From assembly GCA_021234155.1 (NCBI GenBank), contig JAJEKV010000003.1, forward strand, positions 29,621,166-29,685,165: a stretch of 64,000 nt of DNA. Direction: 5' to 3'. This stretch comes from Isoetes taiwanensis. Taxonomy: Eukaryota; Streptophyta; Lycopodiopsida; Isoetales; Isoetaceae. Within the stretch, counting starts at the first letter, position 1. The number at the start of each line of letters is the position of its first letter. This document shows positions 44,899 through 56,775 of the stretch, piece by piece. The notes under the pieces are model-generated. The model searched no databases. It was given only the letters and a program-made list of their open reading frames with translations, and was not told the origin of the DNA. Made by a program: the position numbers and the translations under genes.

Positions 44899-47640
44899 CT
44901 ATTGGTAATCCATAGACCACCTCATAAACCATCCCTTACAGTGCTCGTGCCATACCCTCTTCAGCCGCTGGGGGCCCTGCGTTAACAACACTGCCTGTGG
45001 AGGCAAGCGATGCTCATCCATCCCATCCACCTTATGGAAGCAAGTAAGATGCCTGCGCATAGCAGAATGCTGTAAAGGCCAGAACCCCGTCTCATACAAC
45101 AAAATCTGATACGGTACGATGTCCTTCACTCCCAAGCTATATGTCAAGAAAGCTTTCTGCACCCTTTCCAACCTATCCCATGTGTTTTTGCTAACTGCTG
45201 GGCCCCAAACCTCCACCCCATATAGCAGCATCGGCTCGACCAAAGCCCTAAACAGGTGTGCTCTCCTTGCCCAGTCACAGAGATCTATCCGGCAACACGT
45301 GTTTTGCACTGCATATAGAGCCTTCCAGCCTGCACTGGCTCTCCTCTCTACACACTCATCCCACAACATGTTAGTAGTGAAATCAATTCCCAGATACTTG
45401 AAGCTCCGCACCATCTCCACTGTCCCCTGTAATATAACTCCGGGATAGGGTGTTGCGAGGACAGGATTGCGAGAAGCTTAGTTTTGTGCAAGTTCACGGT
45501 CATTCCCGTTGCCCCACAGAACCCACTGAGGGCATCCAAATGCTGCTGCATACTGCCGGCCGTGTGGGCTAACAAACCTACATCATCCGCATATAGTAAT
45601 TGGCTCATAGAGGTCGCATCAGATAATTGCACCCCGGCTCCCCCATGGTGCTGCATCCACGTCTCCAAGCTATCAATGTACAACCCAAAGAGCGTTGGAG
45701 ACAACGGGCAGCCCTGCTTAACTCCCATAGTGCTAGCTACCCGCCTATCTTCATAAGGCAGTGCAGCAAAAATCCCATCATAAAGTTGGTGCACCACATT
45801 CTGCAACTCCTGTGGAACTCGCAATTCTTGCAACCTCTGCCACAGCATGTCTCTGGGGATGGTATCATATGCAGTCTTAAAATCTACAAAGCAGCAATAC
45901 AAGTCCTGTCGGGCATTCCGGCTTGCCTCCATCAACACTCTCAAAGTGAAGATATGGTCGGTCGTGGAGTGAGCTGGGCGAAAGCCTGCCTGGCCAATTG
46001 CCCGCACCCCTGCCTCCTCGGCCCACTTTGTGAGTTTCTTCTCCACCACCCCTGCCAGGAGCTTTGCAAACAGCGAGCTTGCCATAATCATCCGGTAATT
46101 CGCCGGCTCATCCGTATTACCAGCTTTATGAACAGGAACAACCTTACTAACCATCCATTCCTGGGGGAGCCCCTCCCTCAAAGCATGGTTAATGATCACC
46201 GTCAGGGCAGCCCCTGTAAATCCTTTGCCTTGCCATTCGCCAGATGCCTGAGACCCTGCTGGACATCCTCCCGCGTGAGCTGCAGCACCTCTCCTACTTG
46301 ATCCGGGACCCTGGCATTAGCTCCTGGGGGGTCATATAACTCCTGCAAGCGGTGCATCCATTGCTCCACACTTACATTACCAGCCACCTGGCGCTTCTGG
46401 TATAACACCTTATGCCAAAAAGCTTTTGGCTCTGCCATGAGCATGTCAAACAGGCGCTCCTGAGTTTCTGCCATGTATCTCCCCTTCTTGGCTTTTAGGA
46501 AGAGCTTATAGTCTTGTAGGGCCTGTGGCCGCAATTGTGGATCTATGACCAAGTGCAGCTGGCTCTTTAGAGCCTTGCAATCAGCGTCAAACCACGGGTT
46601 CTCAGGAAAATGCGCGATGTCCCTCCTTGGAGGGCCCTTCACTGCAAAGGAAGCACCAGCAGCTGCAAGCAGTGCCCTCACCAGCCATGCACACATGTCT
46701 TGCAGTGTGTAGAAGCTATCAAACCCCTGTAACTCCCGCACCAATAGAGATTCATACTGTCCCTGCTTCTGATAGCGTGGGATGTATGGTAATCCTCCAC
46801 GCCCCCTTTGCGGTGTCTCCACTATTGAGTGCTCCCAATTCAGCGTGACATAAAGTGGGTTCTGATCTGATAAAGCCTCCTCATCCCCTGTGTTTATGCC
46901 AATGGAGAAGTGTGTAACCATGTCAAGTGCTGCTACCGGAGCGAGAAGGTAATCCAACACACTAGCTCCCCCATCCTGCCTATCACTCCTGCAAGTAACA
47001 CCCCCTGAATGTGGCCATCGCTGCATACCATTACAAATTACCATGTCAAAAACCTGGCAGAGCTGGACCAGCTGCCTGCTAAATGGTCTAGCCACCATAT
47101 CCTGGGAGTGCCGTGTATGCTGAATAGCGGCTGTCTCAAGCCAAAGCGGATCAGCATTAGCGTCGCCTTGGAAAGTCACTGACTGCAACTGCGTCGTATG
47201 AGCATGGAAATCTCCTAGCAAAAGCACCTGTCCCTGCTGTCTATAGCAGTCTATGTCATCATACAGTTCCCTATACGGCATCTGGACATCTGTGTCTGCA
47301 TCATATATCTGGTAGAACTTAGAGCCTGCATGGGGAATGTAGCAGCTAGCAGACATGACCAGGCTCTAATACCGTTACCCACATGTAGCATATAAATGCA
47401 TCAGACTTCTGAAGTGTGATCTTGCATGCTAAGGCGTCCCTAAAGTAGCAAGCTACTCCACCGTACCCGCGTCTGCCATGGCGCTCATTAGCAAGTGAGA
47501 AATGCTGATATCCTTGAATGTCTGGCAACCGATGCCCTTCATACTTCCATGTCTCCTGCAGGAAGACGATGTCCATGTCTGTCGCGATCCCATTCAAGCC
47601 ACTGCCCTTCTGCCACGGGAAGCCCCTACACTTTCAGGAA
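44899..47640 (-). pseudogene. LINE ORF2: endonuclease and reverse transcriptase
   Basis: The endonuclease shows DIVFLQETWKYEGHRLP, GYGGVACYF and VLLLGDFHAHT. The reverse transcriptase follows with SKVVPVHKAGN, GQAGFRPAHSTTDH, FVDFKTAYDTIPRDMLW, GVKQGCPLSPTLFGLYID and the catalytic LLYADDV (about 45590). Frameshifts at about 47350, 46200 and 45430 split it. The C-terminal part continues beyond CACTA-2 at 37948-38284. Confidence 0.9.
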
Positions 47641-47659
47641 ACAATGCGAAGACACTTTC

Positions 47660-49029
47660 CCTATGCTGAATGCGGCTGTGGACCCATCTGAGTGCCTGAG
47701 GACGCTGCTGTGGTTGGAATAACTCGGGCAGCCTGCTCACAGGACCCTGATGGATGTGCTGCAGTTGTGGAAGGCCTCAATCCGCCCTCTCCCTGGCCTG
47801 CCTGGCCTGATGCCCCTGGACCGCTCTGCCCCTGCGACGCAGCTGTTCGTGGGAGTGCTGCCTCCGTAACCGTCTGACGAGGAGGCACATATACCTTCAT
47901 CTTGCCATTAACCAAACCAGCAGCCCCTCCAGCTTGTCAAATCTCTCTTATCTTGACCAACTCTTGGCTTGTTTCCCGTTGTTGCAATGGCGTGAGATCC
48001 AGATCCAGGTATATGGACGTACCTTTCAAGCGACTGGTGCGGTGCAACAACAAAGATTTTGCCTGCAAACTTAACTAGCCGAGGTCTCATGTTCGGTCCT
48101 CCGACCCTGATCGGACTCTTGATAACCAAATACTATAATTGTAGGTTTGCAAGTACCAGGGTGGTAAGCTTACCTGGCAAATCCTCGCCTTGCTCCTCCG
48201 GCAATCCCCGCACAATAAGGTTGAGGCGACGTGCCTGGATGTCTTGCTCCTCACGAAGTACCCGTCTGATTCCCTGAGCCACCTCGGCCTCTAGCATGGG
48301 GGGTGCTGGTGCAGACAACTGTGATGCACTCCAGACTCGTTGTACCTCCATTCGGAGGTCCTGCATCTCTTGCTGTAAGTGGGCCATATAGTTCTCTATA
48401 TGTGAGCATCTTCCTGACATCTCCTGCCTGTCTGCCTTTGCTTCATCAAGGAATTGGAGCCTCCCCTATACCGCTTCCACATCCTTTTCCCTAGCATCTA
48501 TCCGACCAGCCATGCTTGTGACTTGTGCGATCTGCTGCAGCAACCCCTTCATATCAGCCCGTGCTTGCGCCATGTCTTCCATCCACTGCTGGTGGACCTT
48601 ATCCAAGCGATGCCCCATCTCCGTAACTAGCTGCGTTGTTGCTTGTATCTCCCCTCTTATCTGGTCATTAGCCTTTTCGGCTCCCCTGCAATCATAATCC
48701 CCGAGCCGAACTTCCACAAAGAAGATTCGCTCCTTCTGTTGGAGAAGCTGCTTCTTGAGCGCAGCCCCTGGCAGATGGTCCCGTGATGCCTCCAAACTTG
48801 CCAGCTTAGCCTGGAGGGAACCGTCCTGTTCCTGTACAACCCATATTGCCTCAGCCTATGATACCTGCTCCGATGGGGACGAGGTATCCAAATTGCGGGC
48901 TCTTTTCTTCAACGCATGCATGCTGTCAGGTAAAGCACATGAAGGAAACACACCAGGGTTTGACATGGGGACCGAAACGGAAGTGCTGCAATCCGGCATA
49001 GCTAGAAGTACTGAAATATTTGATGCCAT
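47660..49029 (-). pseudogene. LINE ORF1 (coiled coil plus RRM-like region)
   Basis: Starts ATG at 49027-49029 (MASNISVLLAM). An in-frame TAG lies near 48857. A long coiled coil follows (MGHRLDKVHQQWMEDMAQAR, then HLQQEMQDLRMEVQRVW), then LNLIVRGLPEEQGEDL and RPRLVKFAGKIFVV, which recall the RNA-binding ORF1 proteins of L1-like elements, and a Gly/Pro/Ser-rich tail. Frameshifts near 48470-48430, 48130 and 47910 break it. Confidence 0.75.
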
Positions 49030-49265
49030 ACACCAATGGAAAGCTCACTGAGACAGCTTTCCAACGAACCAAGAATCGCTCCAATCTGACACCCGGTGAG
49101 GGAGATACACCAAAAACCGTCTAAGAACCGTCGTGTAAAACCCTAGAGTTGGCTAAAGGTTACTCTTTTGCATTTAAAAAGTAATAGAAGAAGTGTTCGA
49201 TCGCATTCAAGCAGTGTACCTCAAGTAACTCATGGGGACATGAGTTGAATTTTTCAACGGGTGAA
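49030..49265. other. Short stretch between LINE and solo LTR
   Basis: Possibly LINE leader sequence. No feature is visible. Confidence 0.4.
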
Positions 49266-50092
49266 TGTAACAAACCCAGGGACTTAGCTTGTGTCCGTAT
49301 TAATTTGTATAGAGCACAGTGGTATGCATTTATGGGTGTGTTGGGGGCGCCATTTAAATCTAAATATAAACTTTAGCTAAGGTAACTTAAAACCTTAATA
49401 AATTGAATGTTAAAAGTGTAAGCACCTTAAAAATCGGGGAAGGCAAGAATCGTGGCTGCCAGATAGCAGGAGGATCTCGCTTAGAGATGCATGCAGCATT
49501 ACCATCTGGCCCGATCTTGCCAAGTGTTCTTGGGGCAAAGGTATTTAAGGAAGAGAAGGGCTGGCCGGATGGTGGACGGGAGAAGGAAGAGAAGCGGATT
49601 GGAGACTGAACAAATCGGAGGCGGAACAAGAAGAAGAGTCCAAAATCAAAAGCTCAGGTGGGGATTTGATTTAAGTATTGATTTCGGTGATTGGAGTCGG
49701 ATTGTGTGAAGCAGTCCTTCTGAAGCATAGATGCCAGTGGCTTGTGATCCGTAATCCAGTTTAGAGCAAGAATCCTTATTGTGAACCCTGCTTGTTTAAT
49801 TGCTATGATCATCTAAAATCCGGCAGACCCTGCTTGAATTCGGCCATCAAATCCAGTGAACCTAAGCTTGCTTTGATCTGTTGTGAAATATTCCTTCTGT
49901 CTGCCTGTCTCCACTGCCATGGATAAATTTATAGTCCCATCTTCTTCCTCGGATTCTTATGCTAGAGATCGCCTTTGCACTCTGAATGTATTTGGGGATG
50001 AAATCCCGCCTTGGGCGAGCTTGTAGAGCCAGTAGGCCAGCCAAAAAGGGGCCGCTGTTGGCGCCCACGAAACTGCCCACGAACCTGTTACA
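49266..50092. mobile_element. Solo LTR, 827 bp
   Basis: Starts TGTAACA and ends TGTTACA, a perfect 7-bp terminal inversion with TG/CA ends. It is flanked by GTGAA (49261-49265) and GTGAT (50093-50097), a 5-bp duplication with one change. No primer-binding site or gag-pol frame follows, so it is a recombined solo LTR. Superfamily cannot be told. Confidence 0.75.
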
Positions 50093-51260
50093 GTGATTTT
50101 CTAATTTTTATTGCAGGGGGATACCAGGGTCCGGTATCCCCAGACCTTTAAAAACCTTAATTTTAAGTCAAAACTTGAACCCTTAAGTTGTTATAAAGTT
50201 ATAGAGACCTTTGAATCATGTTATGCGGAACCATAGAGACCGAGATAGTGCCAGGGTTGTGGTATTGTACTAAGGGAATCTTTTATGAACTCGGCCTAAG
50301 AGTAGATTTGTTTATGCTTGAACTTGTGAGCACCCAAGAAGCTTAGCTGAATTATATTACCTAATAATGTTGGACGCCACTTCTCCTAGCGGAAGAAGGG
50401 CCTGAGGGAATTTATGGGAAATGGGCATAGTCATGGTATGAAGCCAAGGGGGCACCATAAGATACAAAAGCTAAGGAAGAGAATTAGGAACTTGAACGGA
50501 ATAGTAGTACAGCTAAGTCAATAATTGATAAATATCAAATGTGTGGTGTTGAAGGAAGAGAAATTTTGAGAGGCATGGGAGCTCCTGGGCATAGTGCAGC
50601 CATGGGACCTTATGAGCTTAGTCAAAAGCATGATTATGTCTAGCAAGGTAAACAAGTGGAGTTACTAGTGGAATGAACCATAATTGGGTTATGTTGATAT
50701 ATTCTAAGTTATTGAACATAGCTTTAGGTTATACTTAGGGGGCAGCCCAAAACTATTGTGCCATGCCTTTTATTGGTGGGTGGGCTCGTTGTGTATGTAT
50801 CTCCATGGCATTGTTGATAACCTATCTGTCTTGACTTGTATGCTGGCCATTGTGGCATGTGTTTATTTGTGCACCTAGATAGCTAGTATATGAATTGAGT
50901 ATGAGGATTCTTACGAACCTTTTTAAGATATCTTATTATCGGGTGGGATCATAGAACTCTTTGCTCCAGGGTTGTACCATTGTCTCTAGCCTAGTTCACG
51001 GAAGCTTTGAGAATAGAGGTTAGCTTGATAACCATACCCTGGAAGGTATACCGCCAGTATTTTGTTAGAGTAGCATGTGGATTCTATGATGCTAGAATAG
51101 ATGGCGCATGGGTGTTGTGATCTCTTTTGCTATGGATATGGTAAGGACCATCTTGTGGTATTAGACGTTATGATGGGGACTAATCTTGTGGATTAGTCCC
51201 CATTATACTCTGTAACTTTCTCTGGATAATAAAGGCTCAAGTCCTTCAAAAAAAAAAAAT
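50093..51260 (+). other. Possible poly(A)-tailed retro-insertion, no coding region
   Basis: No frame of note. The stretch ends AATAAAGGCTCAAGTCC at about 51229 followed by a 12-base A run at 51249-51260, as in a processed transcript or a non-LTR element tail. The 5' limit and target-site duplication are not identified. Confidence 0.4.
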
Positions 51261-51344
51261 GATGAGGTAGAATGAATGTCATTATCTCTAGACATTAGTT
51301 TGATTAAGATATTACATGAAAGTTATGGTTGCTTATATGTTAAG

Positions 51345-51540
51345 ATAGATAGATAGATAGTAGTTTTAACGTCACGCCACTAGGCAGCATCCAACTGGAC
51401 ATGTGACCACACACCACACTACATTGCTTGGTTGGGCCCTGCCCCCAACCACCTTACATTGCGTCTGTTGGGATTTGACCCCCAACAGTACCGAGTGCGA
51501 TTCTGGGCGGTCTCGAACTCGAGACCACATTGCTAATTAA
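51345..51540 (-). mobile_element. tRNA-related SINE with (CTAT)n tail
   Basis: Read on the minus strand it starts near GTGGTCTCGAGTTCGAGACC (B box AGTTCGAGACC) and ends GACGTTAAAACTACTATC with a (CTAT)n tail. The last ten bases before the tail, GACGTTAAAA, are the same as in the LINE at 37737-37800. This is typical of a SINE that borrows LINE machinery. The A box is weak, so the head may be truncated. Confidence 0.6.
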
Positions 51541-51658
51541 GAGAGTTCATGATCTTGCTTTGAGATGTGCAATGAGATGTTGTCACTTGGTTATGAAATA
51601 TCTTGATGAACCTCATTCTATTGTATTGCATTGCTCTGTGGCTATTCTTGGAAGGGTA

Positions 51659-51969
51659 AAAGCATGTTAGGGTGTCCCTTAAAAAGTATTATTTAGTGAC
51701 CAAAAAAGTACCTAAAAAGGTAGCCAGGACTGGGTACTGGGTACCTATGTAATATCACAGTAAAAGGTATGTTTTAGAACTTTTATATAAATTTTGTTCT
51801 CCGATAGCATTATCTTTATCTTAACTTTGTATATTAACACATCCTTGACTTTTATTTTGGATTTTTGTATTAGTTTTAATAAAAAGAAAAATGAGAAAGT
51901 ACCCAGTTCTGAAGTACCTAGTGTATGTACTTTTGCAGGTTCCAAAAGTGGTACACCCTAACATGCTTT
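51659..51969. mobile_element. MITE, family 'GGGTACTT', copy 2, 311 bp
   Basis: Terminal inversions AAAGCATGTTAGGGTGT and ACACCCTAACATGCTTT are exact. TA flanks both sides (51657-51658 and 51970-51971), which would fit a mariner-like transposase source. Internal GGGTACT and AAGTAC motifs recur near both ends. Confidence 0.85.
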
Positions 51970-52085
51970 TACCCGGAAGTAAGATGCATGAGGATTCTAT
52001 GATATCTCATATTGGATTAACCTGTAGGGTTATTGGTGATATTCTATCTTGTAAAGTCATGCTGGATGATGTTGCATCTTGCAAA

Positions 52086-52251
52086 CGGCCCACCTTCGGA
52101 GGGGTGGGATGGCCGTGAGACTCCGCATCCATTCTAGATGGCTAGACGGATGGCATGTTGCATTTACGGCCCACCTTCGGAGGGGTGGGATGGCCGTGTA
52201 ACTCCGCATCCGAGCCAGATGGCCTGACGGATGAGTTAAACCCTGTACGTA
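52086..52251. repeat. Tandem duplication, period 83 bp
   Basis: CGGCCCACCTTCGGAGGGGT at 52086 and again at 52169, each followed by GGGATGGCCGTG and ACTCCGCATCC. The CCTTCGGAGG core is itself palindromic. Confidence 0.85.
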
Positions 52252-52494
52252 CAGATGGAGAGAGTGGTCTCCTTGGGGTCGCAACCCAAGGATTACGCTT
52301 GGCATATATGCATACATACAGAAGATCGATGTGAATGTAAACATGCTTGTAGTATGAGTTCTAACTAATGCAGGGGCATAGAGGAGCAGGTAAATCTATT
52401 GTCTAGAGGGCGAAGGTGTGCATATTCGGAATGGAATCACACTCACCTTAATTCAGCAGACATCGATTGATCTTGGGATTGAAGGCGGCTCGAT

Positions 52495-52584
52495 CGATTG
52501 ATCTTGGGCGCTCTGAGGACGGGTCGATTGATCTTGGGCGCTCTGAGGACAGGTCGATTGATCTTGGGCGCTCTGATAGTAGGT
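52495..52584. repeat. 30-bp tandem repeat, three copies
   Basis: TCGATTGATCTTGGGCGCTC followed by TGAGGACGGG repeats with a 30-bp period; the last copy diverges at its end. A related GATCGATTGATCTTGGG occurs just upstream. Confidence 0.9.
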
Positions 52585-52842
52585 GGCCGATTAGGTGGTA
52601 GTAGATTGCCACATATGCATTTCTTGAAAATAATAATTATTTGTTTTCTTGAAATTGCACTGAAAAGAAAAATACATTTTAAATTTGTAAATGAGCGGGA
52701 CGGGCGGTTAATTCAGGCGGTATAAATTGAAAATGACGCGAAGTTGAATTTACGGTTGTAAATCTGATGGCCTTGATTATGAATGCATACATATAAGTTT
52801 AAACCAAAACCCCAGTCTCATATTATCCGCACTTGCAGTTCT

Positions 52843-52969
52843 ATGGCATCTAGAGGATCTGGCAGCCGCGGCCGAGGCGCAGGTAGAGGTGGGCGACAGG
52901 CCGAAGCACAAATCCAAAGCCTGGTACTTGCGGAACAAGCAGAAAGCACAAATCCAGCAAGCACCTCAG
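52843..52969 (+). CDS. Candidate first exon, RGG-rich N-terminus
   Basis: From ATG 52843, MASRGSGSRGRGAGRGGRQA and 22 further residues end at the donor CTCAG|GTATGA. ATATAAG lies about 50 nt upstream (52791-52797). Length 127 nt leaves phase 1, the same phase as the first exon of the ParB-like gene at 33652. No second exon is found before the copia element. It may be the stump of a truncated element gene. Confidence 0.4.
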
Positions 52970-54237
52970 GTATGAATCAGTGTTTTTGTTCTGTAATTTA
53001 TTTCTGTGTCCCTCTTTTTGTTAGGTTTTTTGGATTTTTTTCTCTAATAATAGAGTTATTATCCGATAAGAAGCATATGTCCTCTAATATTTGAGTTTAT
53101 ATGTCCCAAAAATGTATGCAAATAAATGCTTAATGTGTGCATGTTGTTTTTTCTTTTATTGCTGTATGTGCTGTTTCAAGCTCGTATACTTAGCTAAACA
53201 GTGTTCAGGAGTTAGTTGTGTTTTTTATAGTTAGTTGTGTCCTATGATGAAGATTCAACTCTTTAAATTGTGGTGTTTATAGTTATTTGTGTCCCTGCCA
53301 TCGTTGAATAAGGCATTACATTGTGTTTTTTATAGTTAGTTGTGTCCTGAGCATTTTGATTAGGATATCATGTCATGTTGTGGTGCCATCGAATTTCATT
53401 ACCTGCACTTACATGGAATGGTATTAGGTTGAGACAAGACCAAGTTAAATGGTTGAAGTATATGCATGGTTCAAAAGCCGTTTATTCCTAATGGTTGAAA
53501 ATCCATGTATTTTATAATGGTTTTAACCTGCATGTAATGGATAAACATTTGGCCAGTCTATTTTAAGCTGGTCTCGATTATTCGAGCCAGCACATGTATG
53601 ATCCGATCAGTCCTGCTAGACCGACGGACTGCTGAGCATATCCTCTGTAACTGCAGATTGGTCTCGCATCCTGTTGGTGCCGGATCCGACCTAAACAAGA
53701 AGAAAAGGTTAACGCCAGTAAGATGAATTTACAGTCAACAAATGAACAGTGAAATGGTCAATGCATTTGCTACAGTGTTCGTATGATTTATGTTAATGGT
53801 TCTTGAGAAAATATAGTTACTCGATGGATCTAAGTTCATACATGTGTTAATGATAGTCTTATCAATAAAAGGATCATTAAACTATTTGATATTGTCTTAG
53901 ACCATTGGATCAACTAATATGCTACTTATTCTAAACTGGGTGCACCCTGAACTACCACAGTCGTTGGATCTGTCGATCCTACGGCCCATATTGTATGTTG
54001 GAGCCTCTGGGTGCCTCTCGTTTCGCTGATGGGGTTTCCTATGATTTTGAAATGTCAAATACGAGTTTGCCTAAGGTTTTGATGCGATATCGAGACTCTA
54101 TACGGCTTTGTATACGGATTTAGAAGATGTAATACGGGGTCTTGAACCTCTACCAAAAAAACTCAATATCCTGATAAGTCTACATTAACCAACATTTCTC
54201 TATGAGCTCATGTAACTATTTTCTATCTTGAGTCTAT

Positions 54238-54273
<36 letters not shown>

Positions 54274-54390
54274 CAACCCATTCAATTATCTTAGGAATAT
54301 ATGGCCTATGGTTCTAAGATTTGTCATTTTAACATCCATATGAAATCCCCCTGGAACCCCCTGTTATTATGCTACTTATTCATTTCTGAC
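52970..54390. other. AT-rich DNA, includes probable copia 5' LTR of uncertain limits
   Basis: TAGTTAGTTGTGTCC-type phrases repeat around 53210-53350. A pure T run lies at 54239-54269. The LTR should end at CA 54393-54394 just before the primer-binding site, but I cannot fix its start. Confidence 0.4.
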
Positions 54391-54396
54391 TTCATT

Positions 54397-54408
54397 TGGT
54401 ATCAGAGC
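54397..54408 (+). promoter_or_regulatory. Primer-binding site of a Ty1/copia element
   Basis: TGGTATCAGAGC, complementary to the 3' end of initiator tRNA-Met, two bases after a CA that would close the 5' LTR. The gag frame starts about 12 nt downstream. Confidence 0.85.
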
Positions 54409-54420
54409 ACAATTCTATAA

Positions 54421-55776
54421 TGGCAAGCGGGAGCAACTCTTTTGAGTGGCATAGATGTGTACAAAGGAGGTTCTGGCTTCCAAGTTTGGAAGGAGAAGAT
54501 TGAAGAAGTTTTGAGAGTAGAAGGTTTATGGGAGATTATTGAAGAGGAAGAGCATGGGACTGTGATCAATCCAACAAGTAGCAAAGGAAAAACCTATGCT
54601 AGTGCAGCAGCTTCAGGAACTGCTGGAAGTCCAACAAAGGATGGAAGTGGAGGCTCCAGCTCCACTGAGGTAACAAGTGTTTCACCACATGTCTCTCAAA
54701 GAGCAAAAATTCTGGAAGCAAAGGCTGTTATAAAGAGCAAACTGAGCTCTAGTATCCTTTTAAGAATGAGGGGATTATCTCCCAAAGAAATGTGGTCCTA
54801 TTTGTTAAGGACATATCAAGTTAAAACTTCATCTCAATTGGATGTCTTAGACAAGGAATTGAGAGAGCTGAAGTATAAAGAAGGAGAGGACATTAAAGAC
54901 TTCTTTGAGAAGTTTGATAATGTCATTGCTGACCTTACTGCTGCAGGTGTACCCATAACCAATGAATATCAAGTTCTCTCATTGGCAAGAGCTTTTTCAA
55001 AATACAGGAATGTAGCCAAAAGTAGAGAGGATGCTGAAAGTATGATCAAGACTGAATTAGAGCAGCACAATTTGACTGCTGAAAATGAAGAAGAACAAAC
55101 TGAAATCTTGTTTACCTCTGGAGGAAAAGCACGAGGAGGACAAGGTAAACTAGGTCCCTGTTTTGCATGTAATGCATATGGCCATCTAAAGGCGAATGTC
55201 CTAAGTTGAATAAAGGCAATAAATGTTATAACTGTGAAGGATTTGGTCATGTGGCATCTAATTGTTCTAGCCCAAGAGATTTTTTAAAAAGGCAAGAAGG
55301 GAATGTAGCTAAAGCTGGCAGGGGCAGAGGCTACAACACTAGAGGAAGAGCAACTCGAGGAAGAGGAAGGGGCAGGTCCACTGAACTGAACATTGCTACT
55401 GAGAAAAGCACTGAACCAGCAGAGGAACTTGATGAAAATGCTGAGGTAAGCCATCCTAAATTATTAGCAGTTGTTTCAGATTATAAACTAAAAGAAGTTG
55501 AAAATTTGTATGTGTTAGATAGTGGAGCTGAGAGAAGCGTGATCAAATCACCTTCTATGCTCAAAGAAAAGATTCACAAAACCTCAAGCTATGTGCAAAT
55601 GGGTGATGGTAATTTGCAAAAGGAGGACCGAGCAGGATTGTTAGAAATATTTGATCTTGAAGGAAATTTAGTCATTCTAGAGAATGTACTATGCGTGCCT
55701 AACTTAGTTAGGAATTTAATTTCTGTAACGCAGTTGGTGGATTTGGGATATCATGTACATTTTGAAACTCATCAAT
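54421..55776 (+). pseudogene. copia gag and protease region
   Basis: ATG at 54420 (MASGSNSFEW) shifts frame near 54440 into GSGFQVWKEKIEEVLRVEG. A UBN2-type gag follows (LKYKEGEDIKDFFEKFDNVI). Two CCHC knuckles are present, CFACNAYGHLK and CYNCEGFGHVASNC, with a frameshift between them near 55195. The protease active site YVLDSGAERSVI lies near 55515. It is cut by the MITE at 55777. Confidence 0.9.
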
Positions 55777-56057
55777 GGGTCAAAGCATGGAGGTGGGGGG
55801 CTTTTTGTGTCAGCGACACATGGTGCTTAGTGGGTGCTTTCTGGGGCTATTTTCTTTGTATTTTTATAAAATATTTTTCTTTTATTTTTTTTATATTTTT
55901 CCCTGAAACGCATTCATATATTACGCCTTGGAATACAAAATTCCAGCTTCATCAGAGTTATAGAAAAAAAGATAGAAATAAGTAAAATTTTCAGCATTAG
56001 GTGCTTGGGGGGTGCTTGGCTGGCGCAAAAATGCCCCCCATCTCCATGCTTTGACCC
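55777..56057. mobile_element. MITE nested in copia, 281 bp
   Basis: Ends GGGTCAAAGCATGGAGGTGG and its near-inverse CATCTCCATGCTTTGACCC. Flanked by CAAT at 55773-55776 and 56058-56061. Removing it rejoins HVHFETHQ with the next copia block VLLNDEVKFFAKR. Superfamily unclear from a 4-bp duplication. Confidence 0.88.
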
Positions 56058-56775
56058 CAATGCAAAGTGCTCTTGAATGATGAAGTTAAATTTTTCGCAA
56101 AAAGAGTTGGCAGACTGTTTGCATTTCACAATAATGTTCATGATACAATAAATGTTGTTATGACTCCAACAATCAAATTGTGGCATGAAAGGTTAGGGCA
56201 TACACATCTAAATAATTTAAATTTCATGATCAAACAAGGGCAAATTATAGCAGAAATTAAGGGAGAAGAAAAACTAAATTGTGCTGGCTGTTTTAAAGGG
56301 AAATCGAGCAGACTTCCATTTCCCAAGAAAGCTAAAAGGGCTAAAGAATTACTTGAACTTGTGCATAGTGATCTTTGTGGTCCTTTAGATGTGAGAAGTA
56401 TACATGGCAAAAGGTATTTTATTAGATTCACTGATGACTTTTCCAGAAAGACCAAATGCTATACATTGAGAACCAAAGATCAAGCTTTTGAAGCTTTCAA
56501 ATTATATCAAACTGAAGCCGAAAGACAAACAGGTATGAAGCTAAAATGTTTAAGAACTGACAGAGGAGGAGAGTTTGTTTCTGGCAGGTTTAACAATTAT
56601 TGCTTTCAAAATGGGATTAGAAGACAAGTTACATGCTCACATACACCTCAACAAAATGGAGTTTCAGAGAAAAAAAACAGGTCCATTCTCAATGTAGTAA
56701 GGGCTATGATTAAATATGCAGGGTTACCTAATTTCTTATGGGAGGAAGCAGTCAAGACTGCTGTGGACATACAAA
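56058..56775 (+). pseudogene. copia GAG-pre-integrase and integrase region
   Basis: The frame shows TIKLWHERLGHTHLNNLNFM, NCAGCFKGKSSRLPFP, then the integrase core VHSDLCGPLDVRS, FTDDFSRKTKCY, LRTDRGGEF and HTPQQNGVSE. The catalytic D-D-E positions are present. The hAT-like MITE interrupts it right after TAVDIQ. Confidence 0.93.

Larger units (their letters stand above)
37737..49029 (-). mobile_element. LINE retrotransposon, about 4.8 kb, split by CACTA-2
   Basis: Minus-strand order: ORF1 (from 49029), endonuclease, reverse transcriptase, C-terminal zinc-finger segment, then a 3' end GACGTTAAAATAAA followed by a (TTCC)n tail at 37737-37783. The 6451-bp CACTA-2 interrupts it at 38285-44735. 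Frames are broken in several places, so this copy is dead. The 5' limit is taken at the ORF1 start; the leader may extend further right. Layout and APE-type endonuclease fit the L1/I-like group; finer placement is not possible by eye. Confidence 0.85.

Noticed and set aside
45119-46301. Plus-strand open frames of 90-224 codons opposite the LINE
   Set aside because: They are antisense shadows of the reverse transcriptase frame, which has clear motifs on the minus strand.
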